Origin: Neptunitalea chrysea
Lineage (GTDB): Bacteria > Bacteroidota > Bacteroidia > Flavobacteriales > Flavobacteriaceae
Assembly: GCF_027924145.1 (NCBI RefSeq)
Contig: NZ_BRVP01000019.1
Span: forward strand, 1-64,000
Direction: 5' to 3'
Length of the DNA: 64,000 nt
Each line of letters starts with the position of its first letter. Positions within the stretch are counted from its first letter, which is position 1. Below, one piece after another: positions 8,890-18,324 of this stretch. The translations under genes were made by a program, and so were the position numbers. The notes under the pieces are model-generated. The model saw only the letters and a list, made by a program, of their open reading frames with translations, was not told the DNA's origin and did not search any database.

Positions 8890-10414
8890 CACTTGGATTA
8901 AAATTATCGTTCATACTACTACCAAACGCCTCATTAGCATTAGGCAATCCTTTTACAGAAAAGTTATCTTCTCCTTCATTCATTTTAGACTGAAATTCAA
9001 AAGGCGTATCAAACTCATCTAAATTATCAAATTTACCCAAATGACCAAGGAATTTTAACCTAATATTATCTAACCCACCATTTCTGTGTTTAGCTACAAT
9101 AAACTCCCCTTGGTTAGCAGTAGGAGAACGTTCCTCATCATCCCACTCTTCTATTTTATAATATTCGGGTCTATAAATAAACGACACAATATCGGCATCC
9201 TGCTCAATTGCTCCAGATTCCCTAAGATCTGAAAGTAACGGACGTTTACTTCCTCCTCTGGTTTCTACTGCACGAGACAACTGAGAAAGTGCTATAACAG
9301 GTACATTCAATTCTTTAGCAAGCGCCTTCAAGTTACGAGAAATCATCGATATTTCTTGCTCCCTGTTTCCTCCCTTAGAAGTACCTCCAGCAGTCATTAA
9401 CTGCAGGTAATCAATCACAATTAACCTAATACCATGTTGAGAAGCTAAACGACGAGCCTTCGCCCTTAAGTCAAAAATAGAAAGTGATGGTGTATCATCA
9501 ATAAATAGAGGAGCTTTTTCTAAACTCTTTACCTTTACATTTAACTGCTCCCATTCGTGCTTTTCTAATTTACCGGTACGCAATTTTTCTGAAGAAAGCC
9601 CTGTTTCAGATGAAATCAAACGCGTAATTAACTGTACCGATGACATCTCCAAAGAAAAGAACGCTACCCCAATATTTTGATCTACCGCAATATTACGCGC
9701 CATAGATAAAGTTAACGCTGTTTTACCCATACCAGGACGGGCTGCAACAATAATTAAATCACTCGGTTGCCATCCCGATGTTAATGCATCCAATTTATGA
9801 AATCCGGTAGGTACACCACTTAACCCTTCTTTATTAGAAATTTCTTCAATCTTTTTCTTTGCCTGAAGTACTAAACTCATAGCAGATTCCGAAGATTTTT
9901 GAATATTCCCTTGAGTTACTTCATAAAGCTTAGCCTCCGCATTATCTAAAAGATCAAACACATCAGTGGTTTCATCGTAAGCCTCTTCTATAATTTCAGA
10001 AGAAATTTTAATTAGCTGACGCTGAATATATTTTTGAAGTATAATACGTGAATGAAACTCAATATGTGCTGATGAAGATACTTTTTGAGTTAATTGAATA
10101 AGATAAAAATCTCCTCCTACAGCTTCTAATTTCCCATCCTTTTTTAACTGAGTGGAAACTGTTAACAAGTCAATTGGCTCTGTAGACTCGAAAAGTTTTA
10201 TGATAGATTCAAAAATAATTCTATGACTCTCTTTATAAAAAGCCTCAGCGTGTAAAATATCAATTACCTCATCAACGCCTTTTTTATCAATCATCATTGC
10301 CCCAATTACAACCTCTTCTAAATCAATAGCTTGAGGAGGTAATTTACCTTTACCTAAGGCAATAACATCTCCACTTAATTCTTTGTATGATTGTATTGGT
10401 TTGGTGTTTTCCAT
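8870..10414 (-). CDS. dnaB: Replicative DNA helicase DnaB
   Basis: The hexameric helicase that unwinds the replication fork. It has 514 residues. The N-terminal domain spans roughly 20-125 (PPQAIDLEEVVIGAMM). The RecA-like domain starts near 195 with the Walker A motif AARPGMGKTALT, then FFSLEMSS, Walker B LIVIDYLQLM, the SRNLKALAKEL and QLSRAVE segments, and DLRESGAIEQDAD. The C-terminus ends DDEVPF. No intein is present. The ATG at 10414 is preceded by an 18-base block shared with a glycosyltransferase start at 47527. The exported-protein gene overlaps its 3' end. Confidence 0.97.
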   Translation of the reverse strand: MENTKPIQSYKELSGDVIALGKGKLPPQAIDLEEVVIGAMMIDKKGVDEVIDILHAEAFYKESHRIIFESIIKLFESTEPIDLLTVSTQLKKDGKLEAVGGDFYLIQLTQKVSSSAHIEFHSRIILQKYIQRQLIKISSEIIEEAYDETTDVFDLLDNAEAKLYEVTQGNIQKSSESAMSLVLQAKKKIEEISNKEGLSGVPTGFHKLDALTSGWQPSDLIIVAARPGMGKTALTLSMARNIAVDQNIGVAFFSLEMSSVQLITRLISSETGLSSEKLRTGKLEKHEWEQLNVKVKSLEKAPLFIDDTPSLSIFDLRAKARRLASQHGIRLIVIDYLQLMTAGGTSKGGNREQEISMISRNLKALAKELNVPVIALSQLSRAVETRGGSKRPLLSDLRESGAIEQDADIVSFIYRPEYYKIEEWDDEERSPTANQGEFIVAKHRNGGLDNIRLKFLGHLGKFDNLDEFDTPFEFQSKMNEGEDNFSVKGLPNANEAFGSSMNDNFNPSDDEVPF

Positions 10415-10522
10415 AAATACGAAAGTATTAAAATGATATTGTTAAGCAGCTAAAAAACACTTCTATAGTATTCACCACTCTTCAACAATTACAGTGTTTA
10501 TAACTTTTATTTTTTGTTAATA

Positions 10523-10554
10523 ACAAAAAAAACCGAAGTATATTACTTCGGTTT
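10523..10554 (-). terminator. Rho-independent terminator of accA
   Basis: An 11-base stem (AACCGAAGTA with its complement, plus one A-T pair) with a three-base loop at 10530-10554. On the - strand it is followed by a run of eight T. It lies just downstream of the accA stop. Confidence 0.85.
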
Positions 10555-10580
10555 CTGTATATACTTTATTACTATCAGGG

Positions 10581-11534
10581 TTATTCTTTATAAACACCCA
10601 TGTTAAAATATTTTTCCATCCTCTTGTCTACAAGCTCCAAAACGGGTAGATCTTTTAACTCATTATAAGAATCCACAATTGCTTTAGTTACAGATTCAAA
10701 AGTAGCCTCTCTATCAGAATGCGCTCCACCAAGTGGCTCCTTAATAATATCATCTACTAAATGAAGCTTTTTCATATCAGGAGCAGTAAGCTTAAGTACT
10801 TCTGCTGCTGTTTCTTTATACTCCCAGGTTCTCCATAAAATAGATGAACAAGACTCAGGAGAAATAACAGAATACCAAGTATTCTCTAACATCATTACTT
10901 TATCTCCAACCCCTATTCCTAAAGCCCCGCCTGAAGCTCCTTCACCAATAATAAATACAATTACAGGAACTTTTAGGCGCGTCATTTCAAGTATATTTCT
11001 AGCTATAGCTTCACCTTGTCCTCTTTCTTCTGCCTCAATTCCAGGATATGCCCCCGGAGTATCTATAAAGGTAACAACTGGAATATCAAATTTCTCGGCC
11101 ATTTTCATTAAGCGTAATGCTTTACGATATCCTTCCGGATTAGCCATACCAAAGTTTCTATATTGACGGGTTTTGGTATTATAGCCTTTCTGAGTACCAA
11201 TAAACATGTAGCTCTGATCCCCTATTTTACCCAATCCACCAATCATGGCTTTGTCATCCTTTACATTTCTATCTCCGTGAAGTTCAAAAAATGTATCTCC
11301 GCAAATCGCTCTTATATAATCAAACGTATACGGACGAGAAGGATGTCTTGACAATTGCACACGTTGCCATGCAGTAAGATTTTTATATATATCCTTTTTG
11401 GTATTAATAAGTTTCTTTTCTATTTTTTTGCAAGTATCAGTCACATCCACTTCACTTTCTTCTCCAATAACCTGACATTTTGTTAACTGTTCTTCCAGTT
11501 CTTTAATGGGTAATTCAAAATCTAAATATTCCAT
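10581..11534 (-). CDS. accA: Acetyl-CoA carboxylase carboxyltransferase subunit alpha
   Basis: With AccD it transfers the carboxyl group from biotin to acetyl-CoA, giving malonyl-CoA for fatty acid synthesis. The 317 residues are the usual length. Visible hallmarks are [16 protein letters not shown], the [10 protein letters not shown] segment, [36 protein letters not shown] and the [15 protein letters not shown] oxyanion-hole region. A promoter box lies at 11563-11570 and a strong terminator follows, so it is probably a single-gene unit. Confidence 0.97.
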   Translation of the reverse strand: MEYLDFELPIKELEEQLTKCQVIGEESEVDVTDTCKKIEKKLINTKKDIYKNLTAWQRVQLSRHPSRPYTFDYIRAICGDTFFELHGDRNVKDDKAMIGGLGKIGDQSYMFIGTQKGYNTKTRQYRNFGMANPEGYRKALRLMKMAEKFDIPVVTFIDTPGAYPGIEAEERGQGEAIARNILEMTRLKVPVIVFIIGEGASGGALGIGVGDKVMMLENTWYSVISPESCSSILWRTWEYKETAAEVLKLTAPDMKKLHLVDDIIKEPLGGAHSDREATFESVTKAIVDSYNELKDLPVLELVDKRMEKYFNMGVYKE

Positions 11535-11562
11535 TAGTTTTATTTTAAATTATGTTAGCTTA

Positions 11563-11570
11563 CAAATATA
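11563..11570 (-). promoter_or_regulatory. -7 box of accA promoter
   Basis: On the - strand this reads TATATTTG, 28 bases before the accA ATG. A TTG lies 17 bases further upstream and could be the -33 element. Confidence 0.55.
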
Positions 11571-11586
11571 GAATTTTCTCTACAAC

Positions 11587-12489
11587 TCAACTTGTCTGAA
11601 TTGGTGTTTTTCTCTTTTTTCTGTTTTTCAAATAACCGTTTAACAAAACTGTCGAAAAAATAATCAAACCTCCTACGTAAAATCCCACACTCATTTTCTC
11701 AGATTCATTTAAAAATAAATATGCTAAAATTATTCCGTACACTGGCTCTAAATTAATTGTTAGCATTACCGTATACGGACTTAAAAAACGCATTACTTTC
11801 ACAGAATTCATAAAAGCATAAGCCGTACAAAGCACTCCTAGTACTAAAAGCGCTAAAAAATCATTCAAGGAAAGATCTAAAACAGAAAATATAAAGTTAG
11901 GTGTCTTTATAAATAACAGTACACTCACAAAAAGAACACCAAATAATAATTCGTAAAATGATATTACACTTGCTTCATATTCCTTTGCCATCCTCCCGTT
12001 TAAAATAGAGAATAAAGCAGACAACAAGGCTGCCAATAAAGCCAATACTATTCCTAATATATAATGTGTATTTAAATTAAAGATAAAAAGTAAACCAATA
12101 ATGGTTATACCTCCTAAAATTAATTCATAGGGCACTATTTTTCTTTTGTAAATAACAGGCTCTAAAATAGCGGTAAAAAAAGCTCCTGTAGATAAACAAA
12201 TTAAGGTTACTGAAACATTAGAAGCCTTAATAGCTGCAAAAAAACTAATCCAATGCAATGCTATAATACATCCTGCAAAAAAGAACTTAATCAGCATTTT
12301 AAAAGTTAGTTTCACTCGTTGCCTCTTAACAAGTAATACTAGCCCCAAAACAACTACCGAAATTAAAATACGATACCAAACAAGAGGCAAGGCATCAATA
12401 GAAATAATTGCTCCAAGTACGGCAGTAAAACCCCAAAGAAATACAATGAAGTGTAGGTGCAGATAGTTTTTTAATTTATCGCCTAGCAT
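11587..12489 (-). CDS. EamA/DMT-superfamily transporter
   Basis: A polytopic inner-membrane protein of 300 residues with about ten hydrophobic segments in two EamA repeats (roughly residues 5-140 and 145-290). Family features include FLWGFTAVLGA in the first segment, the FFAAIKASNVSVTLICLSTGAFFTAILEP region split around a Pro, and NLEPVYGIILAY near the end. Such transporters export or import small metabolites; the substrate cannot be assigned. Its ATG at 12489 overlaps the end of the upstream permease gene by 14 bases, implying coupled translation in a tgt-permease-eamA operon. Confidence 0.9.
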   Translation of the reverse strand: MLGDKLKNYLHLHFIVFLWGFTAVLGAIISIDALPLVWYRILISVVVLGLVLLVKRQRVKLTFKMLIKFFFAGCIIALHWISFFAAIKASNVSVTLICLSTGAFFTAILEPVIYKRKIVPYELILGGITIIGLLFIFNLNTHYILGIVLALLAALLSALFSILNGRMAKEYEASVISFYELLFGVLFVSVLLFIKTPNFIFSVLDLSLNDFLALLVLGVLCTAYAFMNSVKVMRFLSPYTVMLTINLEPVYGIILAYLFLNESEKMSVGFYVGGLIIFSTVLLNGYLKNRKKRKTPIQTS

Positions 12490-13549
12490 TCCTAACTAAA
12501 ACTACCGCTAATAAGCCAAAAAATACAATAGGAATAGCAACTGCTAACATTGGAGGGAATCCGGACTGTTCTGCTAAAACTCCAAATACCTTATCAAAAA
12601 AGATAAATATAAATGCTACAGCCACACCAAAAAGCAAGTTTATCCCCATACCGCCTCTTCGTTTCATAGAAGATACTGCTACAGCAATTAGTGTTAAAAT
12701 AAATGCCGTAAGCGGAGCACTCCACCTTTTATATAGGTTGAATTGATACATACTAATATTAGCTGAACCTTTTAGTTTTTCTCTTTCTATAAAAGTGTTT
12801 AACTCCAATAAATTCTTTGTGTCGGCTACATAAGATACGGGCACCAAGTCTTCCGCTTTAAATTCAAAGAGGGTATCTTTCTTTCGCTTCGTTTCAATAA
12901 TGTCTTCACGTTCACCAATAGTTCTCTTAACATAATTGTTAAGCGTATACACACTATCTTTTATTTTAATAGACTGAGCAGCTATTTTATATACCATTCT
13001 ATTACCATCAAAATGCTCTAGTGTAAAATCATATCCGGTCGCATTCGATTTATTAAAACTTCGTACATAAATTATCTCGTTATCATTAATCTGATTAAAT
13101 AGAGCTCTATTGTTTTTATTATTATTTCTATTCTTATGAATATAAACCTGTCTAAACTCATTATACCCCTTACTTGCTTGTGGCACAATAAACATCCCCA
13201 TAAAAAACACTACTATAGCCACTAAAGTAGCACCTATTAAATAAGGTCTTAAGAAACGCATAAAAGAAACACCAGAACTTAAAATAGCTATAATTTCTGT
13301 ATTATTAGCGAGTTTAGAAGTAAACCAAATGATAGATAAAAACAAGAAAAACGGAAAAAGTAGGTTGGCGTAATGCAAAGTAAAATGAAAGTAGTACCAT
13401 AATATAGCACTCATAGGAGCCTGTTGCTCTATCATTTTATCTACATTTTCAGAAATATCAATCATGATACCTATAGGTACAAAAAGTACCAACATTAATG
13501 TAAATGTTACAAGATATCTTCTAAGAATATACCAATCTATTATTTTCAC
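12476..13549 (-). CDS. LptF/LptG family permease (YjgP/YjgQ)
   Basis: A subunit of the Lpt machine that extracts lipopolysaccharide from the inner membrane and sends it to the outer membrane. The 357 residues show three N-terminal membrane segments (from about 10 to 120), a periplasmic beta-rich middle of about 150 residues, and three C-terminal segments (about 270-355). The motif MKIIDWYILRRYL at the start is typical. The start codon is GTG at 13549, and its G is shared with the TAG stop of tgt (TAGTG), so translation is coupled. Whether it is LptF or LptG is not decidable from this sequence alone. Confidence 0.92.
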   Translation of the reverse strand: MKIIDWYILRRYLVTFTLMLVLFVPIGIMIDISENVDKMIEQQAPMSAILWYYFHFTLHYANLLFPFFLFLSIIWFTSKLANNTEIIAILSSGVSFMRFLRPYLIGATLVAIVVFFMGMFIVPQASKGYNEFRQVYIHKNRNNNKNNRALFNQINDNEIIYVRSFNKSNATGYDFTLEHFDGNRMVYKIAAQSIKIKDSVYTLNNYVKRTIGEREDIIETKRKKDTLFEFKAEDLVPVSYVADTKNLLELNTFIEREKLKGSANISMYQFNLYKRWSAPLTAFILTLIAVAVSSMKRRGGMGINLLFGVAVAFIFIFFDKVFGVLAEQSGFPPMLAVAIPIVFFGLLAVVLVRNARR

Positions 13550-14679
13550 TACAAGCGTTTATTCATTTGTTGAACCATAGTATTTTTCCATGCAGAAAAA
13601 TCCCCTGCTAAAATATGTTTTCTTGCCTCACGAACCAACCATAAATAGAACCCTAAATTATGAATTGACGCTATTTGCTTTCCTAAAAACTCATTAGCTG
13701 CAAATAAATGACGTAAATAGGCCTTTGTATAATAGGTATCAACAAAAGTTATGCCCATTTCATCTATTGGAGAAAAATCATCTTCCCATTTTTTATTTTT
13801 TATATTAATGGTTCCATGAGCAGTAAATAACATTCCGTTACGAGCGTTACGCGTAGGCATTACACAATCGAACATATCTACCCCTAATGCAATATTCTCT
13901 AAAATATTAATAGGCGTACCCACTCCCATAAGGTATCTAGGTTTTTCCTCTGGTAATATATTACAAACCACATCTGTCATAGCATACATCTCTTCTGCGG
14001 GCTCCCCTACAGACAATCCTCCAATGGCATTTCCAGCGGCACCAGCATTGGCTATATATTCTGCAGACTGCATTCGTAAATCCTTATAAGTAGATCCCTG
14101 TACAATAGGAAATAAAGTTTGTTCGTAACCGTATTTAGGTTCCGTCTCATTCAAACGGTTAATACATCTATCTAGCCATCTATGCGTCATATGCATAGAT
14201 CTTTTTGCATAACTATAGTCACAAGGGTAAGGTGTACATTCATCAAATGCCATAATAATATCAGCACCTATACTACGCTGAATATCCATTACATTTTCGG
14301 GAGTAAAGAAATGATATGAACCATCTATATGACTCTTAAACTTAACCCCTTCTTCTTTAATCTTTCTGTTATCGGAAAGGGAATATACCTGATATCCTCC
14401 ACTGTCGGTTAAGATATTCCGATCCCAATTCATGAATTTATGTAAACCACCTGCTTTCTCAAGAATATCAATTTGCGGTCGTAAATATAAATGATAGGTA
14501 TTCCCTAAAATAATATCTGGATTAATCTCCTCCTTTAATTCTCTCTGATGCACCCCCTTAACAGTACCAACAGTACCTACCGGCATAAATATCGGAGTTT
14601 CTATAACACCATGATCTGTAGTAATTTTTCCAGCTCTGGCCTTCGTTCCTTCACACTTTTTCTCTAAATCAAATATCAT
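13549..14679 (-). CDS. tgt: tRNA-guanine transglycosylase
   Basis: Swaps guanine 34 for the queuosine precursor preQ1 in tRNAs with GUN anticodons. The 376 residues contain DSGGYQVYSLS, the GGLSVGEP loop, and FDCVMPTRNARNG with the nucleophilic Asp near residue 271. The usual zinc site CxCxxC is absent: the region near 298-313 reads WEDDFSPIDEMGITFV, although the later histidine in SIHNLGFYL (about 340) is kept. I believe this is shared across Bacteroidota, but cannot check here. It is the first gene of an operon with the LptF/LptG permease. Confidence 0.95.
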   Translation of the reverse strand: MIFDLEKKCEGTKARAGKITTDHGVIETPIFMPVGTVGTVKGVHQRELKEEINPDIILGNTYHLYLRPQIDILEKAGGLHKFMNWDRNILTDSGGYQVYSLSDNRKIKEEGVKFKSHIDGSYHFFTPENVMDIQRSIGADIIMAFDECTPYPCDYSYAKRSMHMTHRWLDRCINRLNETEPKYGYEQTLFPIVQGSTYKDLRMQSAEYIANAGAAGNAIGGLSVGEPAEEMYAMTDVVCNILPEEKPRYLMGVGTPINILENIALGVDMFDCVMPTRNARNGMLFTAHGTINIKNKKWEDDFSPIDEMGITFVDTYYTKAYLRHLFAANEFLGKQIASIHNLGFYLWLVREARKHILAGDFSAWKNTMVQQMNKRL

Positions 14680-14706
14680 TCGAAAAACTTCTCTTTTTTA
14701 AACCCG

Positions 14707-14714
14707 CAAATATA
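14707..14714 (-). promoter_or_regulatory. -7 box of tgt operon
   Basis: On the - strand this reads TATATTTG, 27 bases before the tgt ATG, matching TAnnTTTG. Confidence 0.55.
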
Positions 14715-14868
14715 GACAACCACAGCGTTTTTTTCTCTTAAAACCATCAAATAAGTTTATTAATTATACAAATAGTAAAATTTGGAATCAATTTTTTATA
14801 AATAATAAGTGCGTTTTTTACATTTATTTATATATTTCAAATAAAGATTCGTTATAGTTTTATAACTA

Positions 14869-14876
14869 TAATTTTG
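14869..14876 (+). promoter_or_regulatory. -7 box of transketolase operon
   Basis: TAATTTTG matches TAnnTTTG and lies 48 bases upstream of the first transketolase gene. No clear -33 element is visible. Confidence 0.45.
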
Positions 14877-14924
14877 TACTCGTAATTCAATTAACGTATT
14901 TTAGCGGTAATAAATAAAAAAAAC

Positions 14925-15770
14925 ATGTCTAATAAACAACAGCTTAACGATCTAGTAGTACAAGTTCGAAGAGACATCGTTCGAATGGTACATAAAGTAA
15001 ATTCAGGTCACCCAGGGGGATCTTTGGGATGTACAGAATTTCTTGCAGCACTTTACAACGAAATAATGGAAGTAAAGGATGAATTTAAGATGGATGGTAT
15101 TGGAGAAGATTTATTCTTCTTATCTAACGGACACATCTCTCCTGTCTTCTATAGTGTTTTATCCAGAAAAGGATATTTTCCAGTAGAAGAACTAAGTACT
15201 TTCCGTTTAATCAACTCTAGATTACAAGGTCACCCTACTACACATGAAGGATTGCCGGGAATACGTATTGCATCAGGATCACTAGGACAAGGCATGTCTG
15301 TTGCTTTAGGTGCCGCCGAAGCAAAAAAACTTAACAAAGACAGCCACTTAGTATATACATTACATGGTGATGGTGAATTACAGGAAGGTCAAAACTGGGA
15401 AGCCATCATGTACGCAGGATCTAAAAAAATTGACAACTTGATTTCTACAGTAGATTATAACGGTCAGCAAATTGACGGATCTACGAAAGAAGTTATGGAT
15501 ATGGGCGATCTTAAAGCTAAATTTGAAGCTTTTGGATGGGACGTTCTTGATATTGAAAAAGGAAATGACCTTGAAGCTATTATTGAAGGTATGAATGCGG
15601 CGAAAGCCAAAACAGGTAAAGGTAAACCTGTTTGTGTATTATTACATACCGTAATGGGTAATGGGGTTGACTTTATGATGGGTACTCACGAATGGCACGG
15701 TAAAGCGCCTAACGATGCTCAATTAGAAAGTGCTTTAGCACAAAACCCTGAAACTTTAGGTGATTATTAA
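14925..15770 (+). CDS. Transketolase, N-terminal subunit
   Basis: The thiamine-diphosphate-binding half of a two-gene transketolase, moving two-carbon units in the non-oxidative pentose phosphate pathway. It has 281 residues. Early substrate-binding residues are in KVNSGHPGGSLG, and SGSLGQGMSVALG is typical. The ThDP/Mg motif GDGELQEGQNWEA is followed by VDYNGQQIDG. The other half begins 26 bases after the stop, so both are made from one transcript. The split is the normal arrangement in many bacteria and archaea, not a frameshift: both parts have clean starts and stops. Confidence 0.95.
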   Translation: MSNKQQLNDLVVQVRRDIVRMVHKVNSGHPGGSLGCTEFLAALYNEIMEVKDEFKMDGIGEDLFFLSNGHISPVFYSVLSRKGYFPVEELSTFRLINSRLQGHPTTHEGLPGIRIASGSLGQGMSVALGAAEAKKLNKDSHLVYTLHGDGELQEGQNWEAIMYAGSKKIDNLISTVDYNGQQIDGSTKEVMDMGDLKAKFEAFGWDVLDIEKGNDLEAIIEGMNAAKAKTGKGKPVCVLLHTVMGNGVDFMMGTHEWHGKAPNDAQLESALAQNPETLGDY

Positions 15771-15796
15771 TATTTCCTTTTTTTAAAAAGACAATT

Positions 15797-16753
15797 ATGA
15801 AAAAATACACATATACAGAGAAAAAAGATACAAGAAGTGGTTTTGGCGCCGGTCTTGCTGAGCTTGGTAGAACAAATGATAAAGTTGTAGCTCTTTGTGC
15901 CGACCTTACTCCTTCTCTTAAAATGGCTGAGTTTATCAAAGAAAACCCAGAGCGTTTTTTCCAAATTGGTATTGCAGAAGCAAACATGATGGGAATTGCT
16001 GCTGGTTTAACTATTGGTGGATATATTCCTTTTACTGGTACATTTGCTAACTTCTCTACCGGTAGAGTTTATGACCAAATTCGTCAAAGTATAGCTTATT
16101 CTGGTAAAAACGTAAAAATATGTGCTTCTCATGCAGGAGTTACCTTAGGGGAAGACGGTGCTACACACCAAATTCTTGAAGATATAGGGTTAATGAAAAT
16201 GCTTCCGGGCATGACAGTAATCAACCCATGTGATTATAACCAAACCAAAGCTGCTACTATTGCCATTGCAGCGCATGAAGGTCCTGTTTACCTTCGTTTT
16301 GGTAGACCATCTATTCCTATCTTCACACCAGCTGACCAGAAATTCGAAATTGGAAAAGCGGTTATGTTTAATGAAGGTACAGATGTTACTATTATTGCTA
16401 CAGGTCACTTAGTTTGGGAAGCTATTCAGGCAGGTGAAGTACTTGCTGAAAAAGGCATTTCTGCTGAAATTATAAACATTCACACTATTAAACCATTAGA
16501 CGAAGAAGCTATCATAACATCTGCTGCTAAAACAGGCTGCGTTGTTACTTGTGAAGAACATAACTACCTTGGTGGTCTAGGAGAAAGTGTTGCTGGCTTA
16601 TTAGCAACTAAACTACCTACTCCACTAGAGTTTGTTGCTACTATGGATACTTTTGGAGAATCTGGTACACCAGCTCAATTAATGGAAAAATATGGCTTAA
16701 GCAGTAGTGCTATAATTGAAAAAGCAGAAAAAGTAATTGCTCGTAAAAACTAA
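15797..16753 (+). CDS. Transketolase, C-terminal subunit
   Basis: The pyrimidine-binding half plus C-terminal domain of transketolase, 318 residues. DTRSGFGAGLAELG starts the Pyr domain, and FFQIGIAEANMMGIAAGL carries the catalytic glutamate that activates ThDP. CASHAGVTLGEDGATHQ and VYLRFGRPSIP follow, with a transketolase C-terminal domain from about residue 190 (ATGHLVWEA, INIHTIKPLD, CEEHNYLGGLGE). It is translated right after the N-terminal subunit. A strong palindromic terminator follows 30 bases after the stop. Confidence 0.95.
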   Translation: MKKYTYTEKKDTRSGFGAGLAELGRTNDKVVALCADLTPSLKMAEFIKENPERFFQIGIAEANMMGIAAGLTIGGYIPFTGTFANFSTGRVYDQIRQSIAYSGKNVKICASHAGVTLGEDGATHQILEDIGLMKMLPGMTVINPCDYNQTKAATIAIAAHEGPVYLRFGRPSIPIFTPADQKFEIGKAVMFNEGTDVTIIATGHLVWEAIQAGEVLAEKGISAEIINIHTIKPLDEEAIITSAAKTGCVVTCEEHNYLGGLGESVAGLLATKLPTPLEFVATMDTFGESGTPAQLMEKYGLSSSAIIEKAEKVIARKN

Positions 16754-16777
16754 TATTATTTAGTTATTTCCATATTT

Positions 16778-16815
16778 AAAAATCCTGTAGATATCTAGAT
16801 ATCTACAGGGTTTTT
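16778..16815. terminator. Bidirectional terminator between transketolase and lysA
   Basis: A perfect 26-base palindrome at 16784-16809 (half-site CCTGTAGATATCT) is flanked by an A-run on the left and a T-run on the right, so it can end transcription of both convergent genes. Confidence 0.85.
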
Positions 16816-16851
16816 AAATATTTCACTAAACAATTATAGAGAAAACCTTTT

Positions 16852-18120
16852 TTAAGTAGTTGCTACCTCTATATTACGTTTTTTTTTATCTGTTTTTGCC
16901 ACTTCAGAAAAAACTTCTAAATCCGCTTCTACCTGATTTCTTAGTAAATCATCAAACGTTTCTCGCTTTCTAATCAATTGCGCTTTGCCATTATACCAAA
17001 GCACCTCAGCAGGTCTGTAACGAGAGTTATAATTACTAGTCATAGTAAAACAATACGCTCCCGAATTTTTAAAACGTAGTATATCTCCTTCGTTAATTTC
17101 CGCTATTCTTCTATTGTTACCAAATGTATCGGTCTCACAGATATATCCTACTACCGAATAAAAACGTTCTCTTCCTTCCGGATTGGAAATATTTTCAATC
17201 TGATGATATGAATTGTAAAACATAGGACGTATTAAATGGTTAAAACCACTATCAATACCCGCAAATACAGTAGAAGTAGTTTGTTTCACTACATTTACTT
17301 TTGCCAAAAAGCTTCCTGCTTCACTTACCAAAAACTTACCAGGTTCAAAAGCTAAGGTTAATTCTTTTCCATAATCTGTACAAAACTCATTAAATCTAGC
17401 AGATAACTTTTCACCTAGCTCTTCAATATTCGTTTCAATATCTCCAGGTTTGTAAGGTACCTTAAATCCACTTCCAAAATCTACAAACTCTAAGTCTTTA
17501 AATTGTTTTGCAGTATCAAATAAAATTTCGGCAGCATACAAAAATACTTCAATATCTAAAATATCACTACCCGTATGCATATGAATACCATTCACTCTCA
17601 TTTTGGTATTATCAACAATCCGTAATAAATGAGGTATCTGATGTATACTAATACCAAATTTAGAATCTATATGACCAACAGAAATATTGCTATTACCACC
17701 TGCCATCACATGCGGATTAATACGAATACAAACAGGTATACTGGGGTGCTTACTACCAAACTGTTCCAATATTGACAAGTTATCTATATTGATCTGAACA
17801 CCTAACTTAGCTACCTCTTCTATTTCTTCTAAAGAAACACCATTTGGTGTATAGATAATTCTATGCGGCTCGAAACCGGCTATAATACCAAGCTTTACTT
17901 CTTGTATTGAAACCGTATCTAAACAGCTACCAAGCGTTTTTAATAGCTTTAAAATTGATATATTGGAAAGTGCCTTAACAGCATAGTTAAGTCTTAAATT
18001 AGAAACATTACTAAAAGCCCCAGTTAATCTATTATATTGGCTTATGATTTTATCTGCATCATATACATATACCGGACTCCCATATTCACCGGCTATATTC
18101 AACAAGTCGTTATGTGTCAT
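16852..18120 (-). CDS. lysA: Diaminopimelate decarboxylase
   Basis: Makes lysine from meso-diaminopimelate, the last step of lysine synthesis; it uses PLP. About 422 residues. The PLP lysine lies in LNYAVKALSN, and HMHTGSDI, FVDFGSGFKVPY, AFEPGKFLVSEAG and GYICETDTFG are the expected substrate and cofactor motifs. The start is set at ATG 18120: the in-frame alternative three codons upstream is TTG, and the -7 box at 18137-18144 leaves 16 bases before ATG 18120. It is convergent with the transketolase genes and shares their terminator. Confidence 0.93.
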   Translation of the reverse strand: MTHNDLLNIAGEYGSPVYVYDADKIISQYNRLTGAFSNVSNLRLNYAVKALSNISILKLLKTLGSCLDTVSIQEVKLGIIAGFEPHRIIYTPNGVSLEEIEEVAKLGVQINIDNLSILEQFGSKHPSIPVCIRINPHVMAGGNSNISVGHIDSKFGISIHQIPHLLRIVDNTKMRVNGIHMHTGSDILDIEVFLYAAEILFDTAKQFKDLEFVDFGSGFKVPYKPGDIETNIEELGEKLSARFNEFCTDYGKELTLAFEPGKFLVSEAGSFLAKVNVVKQTTSTVFAGIDSGFNHLIRPMFYNSYHQIENISNPEGRERFYSVVGYICETDTFGNNRRIAEINEGDILRFKNSGAYCFTMTSNYNSRYRPAEVLWYNGKAQLIRKRETFDDLLRNQVEADLEVFSEVAKTDKKKRNIEVATT

Positions 18121-18136
18121 TTTAAACAATTTTAAT

Positions 18137-18144
18137 CAAAAGTA
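18137..18144 (-). promoter_or_regulatory. -7 box of lysA promoter
   Basis: On the - strand this reads TACTTTTG, 16 bases before ATG 18120. It decides between the two candidate starts of lysA. Confidence 0.5.
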
Positions 18145-18324
18145 AAATAGTCTCATAAACTCTAAAAATTTTTAAATGAAATAAATAAAAATAAAACAAA
18201 TTGTTACAAATACAACGATTGATAAGTTTTAGACACAAATACAACCTCTTTTACAGACTAAATCACATAATTTTTTTTAAAATATCTGTAACATTCACAA
18301 GCTTCTAAAGTCTTATTGGGTATT

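Noticed and set aside
15709-15987. 92-codon open frame on the - strand
   Set aside because: Overlaps the junction of the two transketolase genes, which are clear; it is an antisense shadow.
14925-16753. Frameshifted transketolase
   Set aside because: The two ORFs correspond exactly to the separate N- and C-terminal subunits known in many prokaryotes, each with its own start.
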